In this document: positions 54,300 to 63,675 of the stretch, one piece after another | How positions within the stretch are numbered: position 1 is the stretch's first letter | Layout of the letters: every line of letters starts with the position of its first letter | NCBI RefSeq assembly: GCF_023208015.1 | Contig: NZ_CP051627.1 | Span: 3,516,422-3,580,421, forward strand | Source: Thermobifida alba | GTDB lineage: Bacteria > Actinomycetota > Actinomycetes > Streptosporangiales > Streptosporangiaceae | Length of the DNA: 64,000 nucleotides | Direction of reading: 5' to 3' | Made by a program: the position numbers and the translations under genes | Notes under the pieces: generated by a model | Database searches by the model: none | What the model saw: the letters and a program-made list of their open reading frames with translations, nothing else | Told to the model about the DNA's origin: nothing

Positions 54300-56903
54300 T
54301 CAGGGGTTCTCGCGGAGATCGAGCGCGATGTCCAGTGCGGGACTGGAATGGGTCAGCGCGCCAACCGCAAGATAGTCCACTCCGGTCGCCGCCACATCCG
54401 CCGCGCGGTCGAGGGTGAGTCCGCCGCTGGACTCCAGTCGCGCCCGGCCCGCCACCAGGGCGACGGCTTCGCGCAGTTCGGGCACGGTGAAGTTGTCGAG
54501 CAGGAGCTCCTGTGCGCCGGCCGCCAGCGCCGGCTCGATCTGGTCGATCCGGTCCACCTCGACCTCCAGCGGCACGTCCGGGAAGCGTTCCCGGACCGCC
54601 CGCACCGCCTCGGCCACTCCCCCGGCCGCGGCCACGTGGTTGTCCTTGATCAGGGCGGCGTCGGCCAGTCCGAAGCGGTGGTTGACCCCTCCGCCGCAGC
54701 GGACCGCGTACTTCTCCAGGACCCGCAGTCCCGGGTGGGTCTTGCGGCTGTCCCGGATCGCCGCGCCGGTTCCCGCCACGGCGTCCACCCAGGCGCGGGT
54801 GGCGGTGGCGATGCCCGACAGGTGGGTGAGGAAGTTCAGCGCGGTCCGTTCGGCGGTGAGCAGGTCCCGGGTGCGGGCGGTGACGGTCATGAGGACGTCG
54901 CCGCGTTTGACGGGGTCGCCGTCGCGGGCGTGGCGGACCACCTCCAGCACACCGCCGCACACCGTGCGGAACACCAGTTCGGCGACCGGCAGCCCGGCGA
55001 CCACCCCGTCGCGGCGGGCCACCACGTCGGCGGTGCGGGTCTGGGCGGCGGGGATGGTGGCGACGGTGGTGACGTCGACCTGCTCCCCCGAGCAGTCCTC
55101 CGCCAGTGCCGCGCGCACCAGTTCCTCGTGCCACTCCACGGCGGCGCGGGACCGGTCGGGCGAGGCCCCGCGCCGCGCGGCCTCGGGCACGTCGATCCGG
55201 TTCAGCTCCTCGACCAGTTCCTCGGGCAGTGTGTGGGGACGCATCGTCGTTTCCTCCCTGATCCCCGAAGCGTCGAGGACGAAGGTCCGGGAACGCGCCT
55301 CGGCGGACGGCTGTTCGTGGTCGGCTCTCCAGTGGGAGCCGCGGGTCTCGCGGCGGCGGGCGGCCGCCCGCACCAGGGCCCAGGCGACGGTGAGCTGGTT
55401 GGCGGCCTGCCAGGCGGGCACGCCCGGCGGCACGTCGGCGGAGGTTCCGCGCGCGGTGAGGTCCGCCAGTGCCGCGGCGGCCTCGGCGAGCCCGGCGGCG
55501 TCGCGGCGCACCCCGACGTGGCGGGACATGACCTCGCGCAGTTCCGGCAGGACGGCCGGGTCCACCAGGCCGGTGGGGCCCTTCCGTCCGGGGGCCGCCG
55601 GGGCGGAGGGGTCGGGGGGCTGCTCGTCGGCCAGCGCGGCGGCGATGCGGTCGGCGAAGACCACCCCTTCCAGCAGCGAGTTGGAGGCCAGCCGATTGGC
55701 TCCGTGCACGCCGGTGCGGGCGACCTCGCCGACCGCGTAGAGCCCGGGGAGGTCCGTGCGTCCGGCGTGGTCGACCCGGATGCCCCCGGAGGCGTAGTGC
55801 GCGGCCGGGGCGACCGGGACGAGGTCGGTGACCGGGTCGATGCCGTGGGTGCGGCAGGAGGCGAGGATGGTGGGGAAGCGGCGTTCCCACTTGTCCGCCC
55901 CGAAGTGGCGGGCGTCCAGGTAGACGTGGTCGGCGCCGGTCTCGGCCATGGCGCGGGCGATGCCGCGGGCGACGACGTCGCGGGGCGCCAGGTCCGCGAG
56001 TTCGTGTGCTCCCGCCATGAAGCGGCGGCCGTGCACGTCCACGAGGAACGCGCCCTCGCCGCGCACCGCCTCCGACACCAGGGGCTGGCGGCCCCGCGCC
56101 TGGGGGCCCAGCCACAGCACGGTGGGGTGGAACTGGACGAACTCCAGGTCCTGGACGCTGGCTCCGGCGCGCAGCGCCAGCGCCAGACCGTCGCCGGTGG
56201 ACACCTCCGGGTTGGTGGTGGAGGCGAACACCTGGCCCATGCCGCCGGTGGCCAGGACGACGGCTCCGGCGCGCACTGCTCCCACCCCGTCGCGTTCCCC
56301 CTCGCCCATGACGTGCACGGTGATCCCGTGGACGCGGGGTCCGCCCGAGTCGTCGGTGCCGAGCAGCAGGTCGGGGACGAAGGCGTGTTCGATCAGCTCG
56401 ATCCGGTCGCGGGCGCGGACCGCGTCGACCAGGGCGCGTTCGATCTCCGCCCCGGTGGCGTCGCCCCCGGCGTGCGCGATGCGGTTGGCGCGGTGGCCGC
56501 CCTCCCGGGTGAGCGACAGCTCCCCCGTCTCGGTGCGGTCGAAGGCGGTGCCCTGGGAGACCAGCCAGTGCAGCGCCTCGGGGCCCTCGTCGACCAGGAC
56601 CCGCACCGCGTCGGGGTCGCACAGTCCCGCGCCCGCCTCGACGGTGTCCACCAGGTGGGCCCACGGGTGGTCGCCGGGGTCCACGGCCGCGGCGATGCCG
56701 CCCTGCGCCCAGCGGGTGGAGCCGTTGGCGAGCAGGTCCTTGGTGACGAGCACGACCCTGCCCGCGCTGGTCCGTTCGACGTAGCGCAGCGCGGTGCTGA
56801 GCCCCGCGATCCCGGATCCGACGACGACCACGTCGGCTTCGATGGTCCAACCGGGTTCCGGCGCGGTCAGCCGGAGCGGTAGCGGGGCAGGGCTCGCACT
56901 CAC
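54300..56903 (-). CDS. nadBC: Fused L-aspartate oxidase and nicotinate-nucleotide pyrophosphorylase
   Basis: A single 867-codon frame. Residues 1-553 are L-aspartate oxidase (FAD motif V-V-V-G-S-G-I-A-G-L-S; H-P-T-V-L and H-Y-A-S-G-G-I for substrate binding), making iminoaspartate. Residues 554-867 are quinolinate phosphoribosyltransferase (N-F-L-T-H-L-S-G-I-A-T; D-S-R-K-T-H-P-G; L-I-K-D-N-H). There is no stop between them, but an internal ATG at 55244 has GGGAGGA upstream, so a separate NadC of 314 residues could also be made. NadA is not encoded here. Confidence 0.9.
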   Translation of the reverse strand: MSASPAPLPLRLTAPEPGWTIEADVVVVGSGIAGLSTALRYVERTSAGRVVLVTKDLLANGSTRWAQGGIAAAVDPGDHPWAHLVDTVEAGAGLCDPDAVRVLVDEGPEALHWLVSQGTAFDRTETGELSLTREGGHRANRIAHAGGDATGAEIERALVDAVRARDRIELIEHAFVPDLLLGTDDSGGPRVHGITVHVMGEGERDGVGAVRAGAVVLATGGMGQVFASTTNPEVSTGDGLALALRAGASVQDLEFVQFHPTVLWLGPQARGRQPLVSEAVRGEGAFLVDVHGRRFMAGAHELADLAPRDVVARGIARAMAETGADHVYLDARHFGADKWERRFPTILASCRTHGIDPVTDLVPVAPAAHYASGGIRVDHAGRTDLPGLYAVGEVARTGVHGANRLASNSLLEGVVFADRIAAALADEQPPDPSAPAAPGRKGPTGLVDPAVLPELREVMSRHVGVRRDAAGLAEAAAALADLTARGTSADVPPGVPAWQAANQLTVAWALVRAAARRRETRGSHWRADHEQPSAEARSRTFVLDASGIREETTMRPHTLPEELVEELNRIDVPEAARRGASPDRSRAAVEWHEELVRAALAEDCSGEQVDVTTVATIPAAQTRTADVVARRDGVVAGLPVAELVFRTVCGGVLEVVRHARDGDPVKRGDVLMTVTARTRDLLTAERTALNFLTHLSGIATATRAWVDAVAGTGAAIRDSRKTHPGLRVLEKYAVRCGGGVNHRFGLADAALIKDNHVAAAGGVAEAVRAVRERFPDVPLEVEVDRIDQIEPALAAGAQELLLDNFTVPELREAVALVAGRARLESSGGLTLDRAADVAATGVDYLAVGALTHSSPALDIALDLRENP

Positions 56904-56937
56904 GACGAAGCTCCCTCTGCGATTCGGAGGAGACGGT

Positions 56938-57828
56938 TCAGAGCGTCAGCGGAACGTTATCAATGAGCCTGGTCTCGCCCACCCACGCGGCCACCGCCAG
57001 CACGGCGTCGCCCCGGTAGTCGCCGTCGACCTCGACGAAGGTGGTCGGGTTGACGAGCGTCAGGTAGTCGACGCTGACCGGGGGCGTGGCGTGCAGCGCC
57101 TCGCCGAGGACCGCGCGGGCCGCGGCGAGCACCGCGGCGGGGCCCGCGGAGGCGGCCTCCGCCCCTGCGAACAGCGCCCGGGACAGGGCCAGGGCGCTGG
57201 CCCGCTCCTTCTCGCTCAGGTAGACGTTGCGGCTGGAGGTGGCCAGTCCGTCGGGGTCGCGCACGGTCGGTGCGGCCAGGATGGTGACGGGCAGGCACAG
57301 GTCCCGGACCATGCGGCGCACCACGGCCACCTGCTGGGCGTCCTTCTGCCCGAAGACCGCCACGTCCGGGCGGACCAGGTTGAACAGCTTGTTGACCACG
57401 GTCAGCACGCCCTGGAAGAAGCCGGGGCGGAACTCCCCCTCCAGGACGCGTCCCATGCTGCCCGGGTCCACGGTGACGATCTGCCCCAGCCCGCCGTCGC
57501 CCGCGTCCGGGTACATGACGTCCACCGACGGCGCGAAGACCACGTCCACTCCCTCTTCGGCGCAGGCGCGCAGGTCGCTGTCGAAGGTGCGGGGGTAGCG
57601 GTCGTAGTCCTCGTTCGGCCCGAACTGCAGCGGGTTGACGAAGATGCTGACGGCCACCGTGTCGGCGTGTTCGCGGGCCGCGGCGATGAGGCTGCGGTGT
57701 CCGGCGTGCAGGGCTCCCATGGTGGGGACCAGGGCGAGGCGGCCCAGTCGCGGGCGTAGGGCCTGGAGTTCCTCGGCGGTGCGGGTCACGACCGGGGTGC
57801 TTCCTGCGGAGGCGGTCGAATCGGTCAC
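56938..57828 (-). CDS. panC: Pantothenate synthetase
   Basis: A 296-residue protein with the PanC motifs [24 protein letters not shown] and S-S-R-N-V-Y-L-S. It joins pantoate and beta-alanine using ATP. GTG at 57828 with GGAGA upstream. It is in line with coaX and the DUF2520 gene, a usual pantothenate/CoA/NAD operon in actinobacteria. Confidence 0.97.
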   Translation of the reverse strand: MTDSTASAGSTPVVTRTAEELQALRPRLGRLALVPTMGALHAGHRSLIAAAREHADTVAVSIFVNPLQFGPNEDYDRYPRTFDSDLRACAEEGVDVVFAPSVDVMYPDAGDGGLGQIVTVDPGSMGRVLEGEFRPGFFQGVLTVVNKLFNLVRPDVAVFGQKDAQQVAVVRRMVRDLCLPVTILAAPTVRDPDGLATSSRNVYLSEKERASALALSRALFAGAEAASAGPAAVLAAARAVLGEALHATPPVSVDYLTLVNPTTFVEVDGDYRGDAVLAVAAWVGETRLIDNVPLTL

Positions 57829-57860
57829 GGCTGGTCTCCGTCGGTCGGGAAGGGTGCGTG

Positions 57861-58751
57861 TCAGGTGAGGACGTCGAGCAGCCGCTCGGCGTCCTGCGGT
57901 CTGAGCAGGCCTGCCGCGAGTGCGCGGTCCGCGGTGAGGCGGGCCAGCGCGACGTAGCTCGCGACGCTCTCCGGGGCGTGCTCGCGTAGCTGGGCGAGGT
58001 GTGCGGCGACGGTGTCGGCGTCGCCGCGCATGACCGGCCCGCTGAGGCCGTCGATGCCGAGGCGCAGCGCGTTGTCCAGGGCCGCTCCCAGCAGCGGCGC
58101 GAGCATCCGGCCCGGGTGGTCGACCCCGGCCAGGGCCAGCAGGGACGCGCTCTCGGCGACGAGAGTGACGAGGTGGTTCGCACCTTGGGCGAGGGCTGCG
58201 TGGTAGAGCGCCCGGTACTCCTCCGCGATCCACACCGGTTCGGCCCCCATCTCCACGACGAGTGCCTCGGCGATGGGGCGGAGCGGTTCGGGTGAGGTGA
58301 CCCCGAAGGAGCAGTTGGCCAGCCGGGTGAGGTCTTCGTCCCGGCCGGTGAAGGTCATCACCGGGTGCAGGGCCAGCGGGAGCGCCCCGGCCCGGGTGAG
58401 GGGGGCGAGCACGCCGTGGCCGTGTGCTCCGCTGGCGTGCGCGACGAGTTTTCCGGCGACGGTGACGCCGGTCGCGGCGAGCCCGCCGGCCAGCGGGGCG
58501 AGGGCGTCGTCGGGCACGGTCAGCAGGACGAGGTCGCTCGCCTCGACCACGTCGGCGGGTTCGCCGATCCGCGCGTTGGGCAGGCGGGCGGTGACCCGCT
58601 GCCGGGACTCCTCCGAGACCGCGGAGGCCGCGACGACCCGGTGTCCGGCGCGTTCCAGCGCCGCACCGAGGACCGATCCGACCCGTCCGGGGCCGATGAC
58701 CCCGACGGCGAGCCGTGCGGGACGCTGGCGTGTGTCGTGCGCCGTGTTCAT
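57861..58751 (-). CDS. DUF2520 Rossmann-fold oxidoreductase
   Basis: A 296-residue protein: an N-terminal NAD(P) Rossmann domain ([11 protein letters not shown] at about 16-26), then a helical DUF2520 domain with H-P-V-M-T-F. It resembles ketopantoate reductases and regularly precedes panC in actinobacteria, so a role in pantoate supply is plausible but unproven. Confidence 0.85.
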   Translation of the reverse strand: MNTAHDTRQRPARLAVGVIGPGRVGSVLGAALERAGHRVVAASAVSEESRQRVTARLPNARIGEPADVVEASDLVLLTVPDDALAPLAGGLAATGVTVAGKLVAHASGAHGHGVLAPLTRAGALPLALHPVMTFTGRDEDLTRLANCSFGVTSPEPLRPIAEALVVEMGAEPVWIAEEYRALYHAALAQGANHLVTLVAESASLLALAGVDHPGRMLAPLLGAALDNALRLGIDGLSGPVMRGDADTVAAHLAQLREHAPESVASYVALARLTADRALAAGLLRPQDAERLLDVLT

Positions 58752-58925
58752 GGAGTTCGTTCCAGTCCACTCGGGTACCGGACCTGCCGACGGCCGGTGT
58801 GCTCTCCGGACGTGCTCCGAAACGGTGGCTGGACCCCGGAGCCGGAACGGTCCGTCGGACAGGCACTAGGTTACTCACCGGTTGGCCGCTGATCCTACGC
58901 GGGGCGGCCCGCCGGGGAAACGGCG

Positions 58926-58962
58926 ACGGCCGGCGCCGACCGCGGGGGTCGGCGCCGGCCGT
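58926..58962 (-). terminator. Terminator after the chaplin gene
   Basis: A perfect 15-bp inverted repeat (58926-58940 with 58948-58962, loop of 7) lies about 75 bases past the chaplin stop. Confidence 0.75.
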
Positions 58963-59038
58963 TCAGCGGACGCCACCAGGATCGTCCTGACGCCGGTGCG
59001 GCTGTGCGGGCCGGGCCACCGGGTGGTCAGGGGCCGGG

Positions 59039-59287
59039 TCAGTCGATGACGCCGGCTCCGGAGGCCCAGCAGTCGGCGTAGGCGATGCCGAGGATGGCGA
59101 TCGCGTTGCCGCAGACGTTGACCGGCACGTTGGCGTCGACGACGAGCTGGTTGCCGCCCAGGACCGAGCCCTTCCCGGAGGTGATGACGTCGTCTCCGTG
59201 GTGGCTGGAGTGGGCGAGGGCGGTGCCGGTCAGGCTCACGGTGGCGGCGGCGGTGACGGCGGCGACGGCGAGCGTCTTCTTCAGCAC
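59039..59287 (-). CDS. Short chaplin
   Basis: An 82-residue secreted protein: a signal peptide (1-25, ending A-L-A), then a single chaplin domain with G-N-Q-L-V-V-D, P-V-N-V-C-G-N and a second Cys in Y-A-D-C-W, so the two cysteines can form the usual disulphide. Chaplins coat aerial hyphae and spores with amyloid-like hydrophobic layers. It lacks an LPXTG anchor. GTG at 59287 with GAGGAG upstream. Confidence 0.9.
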   Translation of the reverse strand: MLKKTLAVAAVTAAATVSLTGTALAHSSHHGDDVITSGKGSVLGGNQLVVDANVPVNVCGNAIAILGIAYADCWASGAGVID

Positions 59288-59620
59288 AGTCGTTCTCCTC
59301 ACGACGGGCCGGACATCAGGGGGTTCCGACCCGCATTGACGATGGGTGTTTTTCCGAACACGTGTCGTGTTCGGGCTCCATCTAGCCACATCCCCGGTCG
59401 ATCGGTGGCCCTTTTCACGAATGTGAAGAACCGAGGGAAGTTATTCAGTGACCGTTTGTCACGGACATGTCATGACTTGCCGTTGAGAACTTCCCGCCAC
59501 CTCCCCGGTGACGTGATTCAGATCACACATCCTCGATGACCTGCACACAGGCGCCGCCGTCCCGGGAACCCCGCAGCCGCCGGGGATTCCGGCGCCGCCC
59601 CCGCCCCGCCCCGCGGAGCG
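59288..59620. other. Intergenic stretch upstream of the chaplin gene
   Basis: About 330 bases without a gene. The part at 59390-59530 is less GC-rich and likely contains the chaplin promoter. Confidence 0.5.
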
Positions 59621-61996
59621 TCAGGGCTCCGGCTCCCCCTGGGTCGCCCACCGCTCGGGCCCCGCCGTTTCGGCACGGGACCGCCGCGCCAGGGCGACGA
59701 TTCGGTCGAGCGCCGCGCGGGCCTCCTCCGGCCCGCGGTCCGACACGTGGGCGCGCACCGGCCCGGGCGGGGTCTCCACCTCCAGGGTGGCGGTGCCGCG
59801 CCGCCGCTCCACCGGCCCCATCCGCAGCCGCACCGCCTGCATCCGCGCGTGCGGCACGATCTCGACGACCCGGCAGAACCTGCCGCGCCGGGTGACGAAC
59901 AGCGAGTCGTCCAGCCCCATCTCCTCCCGGCTGCCCTCACGCACGCCCGGACTGAACCGGACCGAGTCGACGTCGCTTCCCGGGAAGAGCACCCGCAGCA
60001 GTTCGTAGGCGAGTGCCGCGGGCACCACCGGCAGCAGCGTCGCGGACTCCGTCTGCCGCTGCCCCGCGTACCCGGCGATGTTCGCCTCGACCCGCACCAC
60101 CCGCAGCCACCGCCACAGCAGCGGCTCGACGATGCGCACCGCCTGCACCCGCCCCGGCGGCACCGTCTGCATCCGCGCCTGGAAGACGCCGTAGCGCAAC
60201 CGCAGCCCGTCCGGGGAGAGCGAGGCGTAGAAGTCGATGTAGCGCAGCAGCGGTTCCAGGAAACCGTGGAGCAGTCCCAGCAGCAGCGGCACCGCCCCGC
60301 CGAGCACTCCCGGCTCGTCGAACGCCAGACCGGTCGCGATCAGCAGGCTGAACAGGAGGAAGGCCGCCAGCACCGGGATCCGGAAGACCAGTGCGCCGAT
60401 CAGCAGCGAGAAGCGCAGCTGGTACAGCGGCGTCTCGGGCGCCTCCGGCACCCGTCCCGACAGCCCCGCCGCGTACGCCAGCAGGGTGGCGCGCAGCCGT
60501 TCGGCCCGGCGGCGGCCCAGGTAGCGCAGCCTGATCTCGCCCCGGTCGCCTCCGGCGACCTCCACCCGAAGCTCGGAGAGCCCGACGACCTGCATGAACA
60601 GCGGACGGACCACGTCCACCGCCTGGAGCCGGCTCAACGGGACCTCCCGCAGCCGCTGCCGCAGCAGGCCGGTCCGCACGACGAGGCGGTCCTCCAGCAG
60701 TCCGAAACGGGTGCGGTACCAGGACACCACCGACACCGCGACCGCGCCCAGCACCACCACCAGGAGCGCCAGCAGGGCCCAGCCGAGCCCCAGCTGGAGC
60801 AGGAAGGGGCCGGGCAGCGCCAGGAACACGAGGGCGACGACGGCGACCTGGAGCGCGACCGTGGCCCCGTGCAGCCGGTGCGTACCGGTGGCGGCATCGT
60901 CCTCGGCCGCGTCCGTCGGGACGCTGACCCGGGGCTGCGGCCACGGGGCGGCCCCGGGGGGCCGCGGCGGGGCGAAACGCACCGGGGCGGGCGGCGGCAC
61001 GGGCCCCTGCGGACCGCTCCAGGGCTGCGGGACGGGCGGAGGAGTGCTCCACCCCGGGGCGTTCCCCGGCGCCGGAGCGGGGTGCTGCGGCCACGGGGGG
61101 CGCGGCGGCGCCGCGGCCCCGTGGCCCGCCACCGGGGAGGAGCCCGACAGCGGCACCGGCGGCACGTAGGGACGTCCCTGGGTGACCGAGGCGGCGGGCG
61201 ACACGGGCGGACGGGCGGGCGCGAAACGGGGCTTCCCGCCCCGCCCGGACCGGGCGCAGTGCTGTCCCGCCGGCGGATGCGGCGGCCGGGCGGCGCCCCG
61301 CTCCCCCGGACCGGAGTGGTTCCGGCCGGCGGCCGTGGCGTGCGGTGCGGCCTCCGGCCGGGCCGCGGGGGTGCCCCAGAAGGGGGTGCGTCCGGGCTGC
61401 CGTGCGGTTTCGGGCCGGCTCCGGCGCGCCTCACCGGGGCCGGGGCGGGGTTCGGCCGGCCGGGGCGCGGCCGCGCCGGTCCCCTCCGGGGCCTCCCCCG
61501 GCTGCCGTGCCGCCGCGTCCGGCCGCGGCGGGGACGGCTCGGGCCGGCCGGGCCCGGGATCGGCGCAGGAGGCCCGGCCCGCGGCGTCGCGCAGGTCGGC
61601 GAAGGTCCAGGCCGCGATCGGCCCGGCGGTCTGGTCCTCGCCGCGGTCCCGCTCGTTGGGGGCGGTCACCTCCCGCAGCGGCGGCACGTCGACGTCCCGC
61701 CACCGGTCGTAGCGGACCCACCCGTCCTCGCCGGGCCGTTCGCCGACCGTCTCCTCCCCGGCCGTGCCGTACGGTTCCAGCGGTTCCGGTTCGGGCAGCG
61801 GCTCCCCCTCCTCGCCGTCCGGGGCGCGCTGCGCCGGCTCCACGTCCGGAAGCGGTTCGGGGAGGGGCAGGTCGCCGTCGTCGCGCGGGGGGACGTCGCG
61901 GTCGCGGGACCGGTGCGCGTCCCGGCGCGCACGGTCCTGCGCCGCGTCGGCGTCACGCGGCTGCTGCGGCTCGGGCTCTCGCGTCGGTTCGCTCAC
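59621..61996 (-). CDS. Bacterial PH-domain (YdbT-like, DUF304) membrane protein with long disordered N-terminus
   Basis: A 791-residue protein. The first 360 residues or so are a Pro/Arg/Glu-rich low-complexity region. The C-terminal part has several membrane helices and three bPH2-type segments (for example R-L-Q-A-V-D-V, R-V-Q-A-V-R-I and R-M-Q-A-V-R-L), as in B. subtilis YdbT. YdbS/YdbT have been linked to resistance to certain bacteriocins. It follows the shorter YdbS-like gene by 3 bases. GTG start. Confidence 0.82.
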   Translation of the reverse strand: MSEPTREPEPQQPRDADAAQDRARRDAHRSRDRDVPPRDDGDLPLPEPLPDVEPAQRAPDGEEGEPLPEPEPLEPYGTAGEETVGERPGEDGWVRYDRWRDVDVPPLREVTAPNERDRGEDQTAGPIAAWTFADLRDAAGRASCADPGPGRPEPSPPRPDAAARQPGEAPEGTGAAAPRPAEPRPGPGEARRSRPETARQPGRTPFWGTPAARPEAAPHATAAGRNHSGPGERGAARPPHPPAGQHCARSGRGGKPRFAPARPPVSPAASVTQGRPYVPPVPLSGSSPVAGHGAAAPPRPPWPQHPAPAPGNAPGWSTPPPVPQPWSGPQGPVPPPAPVRFAPPRPPGAAPWPQPRVSVPTDAAEDDAATGTHRLHGATVALQVAVVALVFLALPGPFLLQLGLGWALLALLVVVLGAVAVSVVSWYRTRFGLLEDRLVVRTGLLRQRLREVPLSRLQAVDVVRPLFMQVVGLSELRVEVAGGDRGEIRLRYLGRRRAERLRATLLAYAAGLSGRVPEAPETPLYQLRFSLLIGALVFRIPVLAAFLLFSLLIATGLAFDEPGVLGGAVPLLLGLLHGFLEPLLRYIDFYASLSPDGLRLRYGVFQARMQTVPPGRVQAVRIVEPLLWRWLRVVRVEANIAGYAGQRQTESATLLPVVPAALAYELLRVLFPGSDVDSVRFSPGVREGSREEMGLDDSLFVTRRGRFCRVVEIVPHARMQAVRLRMGPVERRRGTATLEVETPPGPVRAHVSDRGPEEARAALDRIVALARRSRAETAGPERWATQGEPEP

Positions 61997-61999
61997 GCG

Positions 62000-62566
62000 T
62001 CACAGTCCAGTGGGAAAGGTCTCGCCGCGTTCCGTCAACCGGTCCCGCAGCGCGGCGGCGTCCGCCAACCGCAGCCCGGGGACGCGCGCGTCAGCGGTGC
62101 TCGCGGCCGTACGCACCCGGATCGTGGCGATCCCCAGCGCCTGCTCCAGCAGGTTGGCGGTGATGTCCACCACCTGCATCCGGCCGTAGGGGATCACCAG
62201 CAGCTGCCGGATCACCGTCCCGAACGTCAGGTAGAAGTCGCTCTCCCCCTCGGCGTACCCCCATGACAGCCTGGTCCGTTCCGCGGTGGCCCAGGCGACC
62301 CCCGTGCCGAGCAGCGCCAGCGCGGCCACGGCCACGCCCACCGCCCAGTGCAGCCACAGTCCCGCCCCGGTTCCGCCCAGCACGGCGACCGGCAGGGTGA
62401 CGAGTGCCGTCAGCAGCCTGCGGTACCGGGTGAACGCCGGATCCAACCGGCTCCACTCGGTGCCCGGGGGCGGGGCGAAGGCGGTCTCCGTCGGAGAGCC
62501 CTTCGCCTCCGGCAGGTCGGGAGCCACCAACCGCGGCATCTTGGGAGATTCGGCGAAGTCCACCAT
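62000..62566 (-). CDS. Bacterial PH-domain (YdbS-like) membrane protein
   Basis: A 188-residue protein with two membrane helices (about 50-95) and one bPH2 domain containing R-M-Q-V-V-D-I-T. It is the short partner of the YdbT-like protein. ATG at 62566; the frame also opens at a TTG three codons upstream. Confidence 0.85.
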   Translation of the reverse strand: MVDFAESPKMPRLVAPDLPEAKGSPTETAFAPPPGTEWSRLDPAFTRYRRLLTALVTLPVAVLGGTGAGLWLHWAVGVAVAALALLGTGVAWATAERTRLSWGYAEGESDFYLTFGTVIRQLLVIPYGRMQVVDITANLLEQALGIATIRVRTAASTADARVPGLRLADAAALRDRLTERGETFPTGL

Positions 62567-62659
62567 TCCAGTCAACCATCCCCGAACGGACGAACCGCTG
62601 CACTGCGCAATAAATTACTCACCGTCTGTCGGTCAAACCCGTGGCGGGCACGGCACCGG

Positions 62660-63154
62660 TCACCCCTTGGCCCCGCCGTTCTCGTGGCTGTCCGGCGGCA
62701 CCCGGCAGGCGTACTCCAGGAACACCGCGGCGAGCGCCAGCAGCAGCCCGGACAGCGCGGTGCCGCCCGCGACGAGGGCGTCCGTCCGGGCGTGCGGGCT
62801 GTGCAGCCAGTCCAGCAGCGCCAGCGCGAACCCGCCGAAGGCGCCGCAGGCGAGCGCGCCGAGCAGCACGCTGGCCTTGGCGAAAGCCACCAGCCGGGCC
62901 GCGCTGATCGGCTCGATCGGCTCGGTGCCCGACTCCCCCCGGATCCGGCGGCGCACGTGGACCGCCGTGATCAGCTCGCCGAACGCCAGCAGCAGCAGCG
63001 TGGGAATGGCCGTCCACGGCAGCAGCACCAGGCTGGAGTAGGTCTCCCGCACCACCAGGAACATGACGAACCCGGTGACGACGGCGACCGCCAGCGGCAC
63101 CCGCCACCCGGTGGGGCGCACCCGGCCGTTCCGGTCGTTGCTCGGCGAACTCAC
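62660..63154 (-). CDS. DUF3180 membrane protein
   Basis: A 164-residue protein with four predicted helices in a DUF3180 layout, next to folK as usual in actinobacteria. The function is unknown. Its GTG overlaps the folK stop in GTGA. Confidence 0.85.
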   Translation of the reverse strand: MSSPSNDRNGRVRPTGWRVPLAVAVVTGFVMFLVVRETYSSLVLLPWTAIPTLLLLAFGELITAVHVRRRIRGESGTEPIEPISAARLVAFAKASVLLGALACGAFGGFALALLDWLHSPHARTDALVAGGTALSGLLLALAAVFLEYACRVPPDSHENGGAKG

Positions 63155-63675
63155 CGCGGCACCCGCAGCACCAGGTCGTCGCGGCGGCGCAGCTCCTGGT
63201 CGGCCACGCCCGCCAGCAGGTCGCGCACCGCCCCCCGGCCGGCGATCTCGGCGTCGGGGTCGATGTCGGCCCACGGCCGCAGCACGAAGGCGCGCTCGTG
63301 GGCCCGGGGGTGGGGGAGGGTCAACGCCGGGTCGGTGCGGACCAGCCCGTCGTAGGCGATGACGTCCACGTCCAGGGTGCGGGGGCCCCAGCGCACCTCG
63401 CGGACCCGGTGGAACGCCCGCTCCACCTCCTGGACGCGCTCCAGCAGCGCCTCCGGGGTGAGCAGGGTGTCGGCCACCGCCACCGCGTTGAGGTAGTCGT
63501 CCTGCTCCGGGCCGCCCACCGGAGCCGTCTCGTACACCGGCGACAGCGCCACCAGGCGCAGCGGCCCCGGTGCGAAGAGGGTGTCGACCGCGCCCTGGAG
63601 GATGCCGAGCCGGTCGCCCAGGTTGCTGCCGAGGGCCAGGACGACCCGGCCGGCCCGGTTCTCGTTGGTGCTCAC
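63151..63675 (-). CDS. folK: 6-hydroxymethyl-7,8-dihydropterin pyrophosphokinase
   Basis: A 174-residue HPPK: A-L-G-S-N-L-G-D-R near the start, S-P-V-Y-E-T-A-P-V-G-G and the signature R-W-G-P-R-T-L-D-V-D-V. It transfers pyrophosphate from ATP to hydroxymethyl-dihydropterin in folate synthesis. GTG start overlaps the folB stop (GTGA). Confidence 0.96.
   Translation of the reverse strand: MSTNENRAGRVVLALGSNLGDRLGILQGAVDTLFAPGPLRLVALSPVYETAPVGGPEQDDYLNAVAVADTLLTPEALLERVQEVERAFHRVREVRWGPRTLDVDVIAYDGLVRTDPALTLPHPRAHERAFVLRPWADIDPDAEIAGRGAVRDLLAGVADQELRRRDDLVLRVPR

Noticed and set aside
54348-56882. An 844-codon plus-strand frame opposite nadBC
   Set aside because: Composition typical of an antisense shadow; the minus strand encodes complete NadB and NadC signatures.
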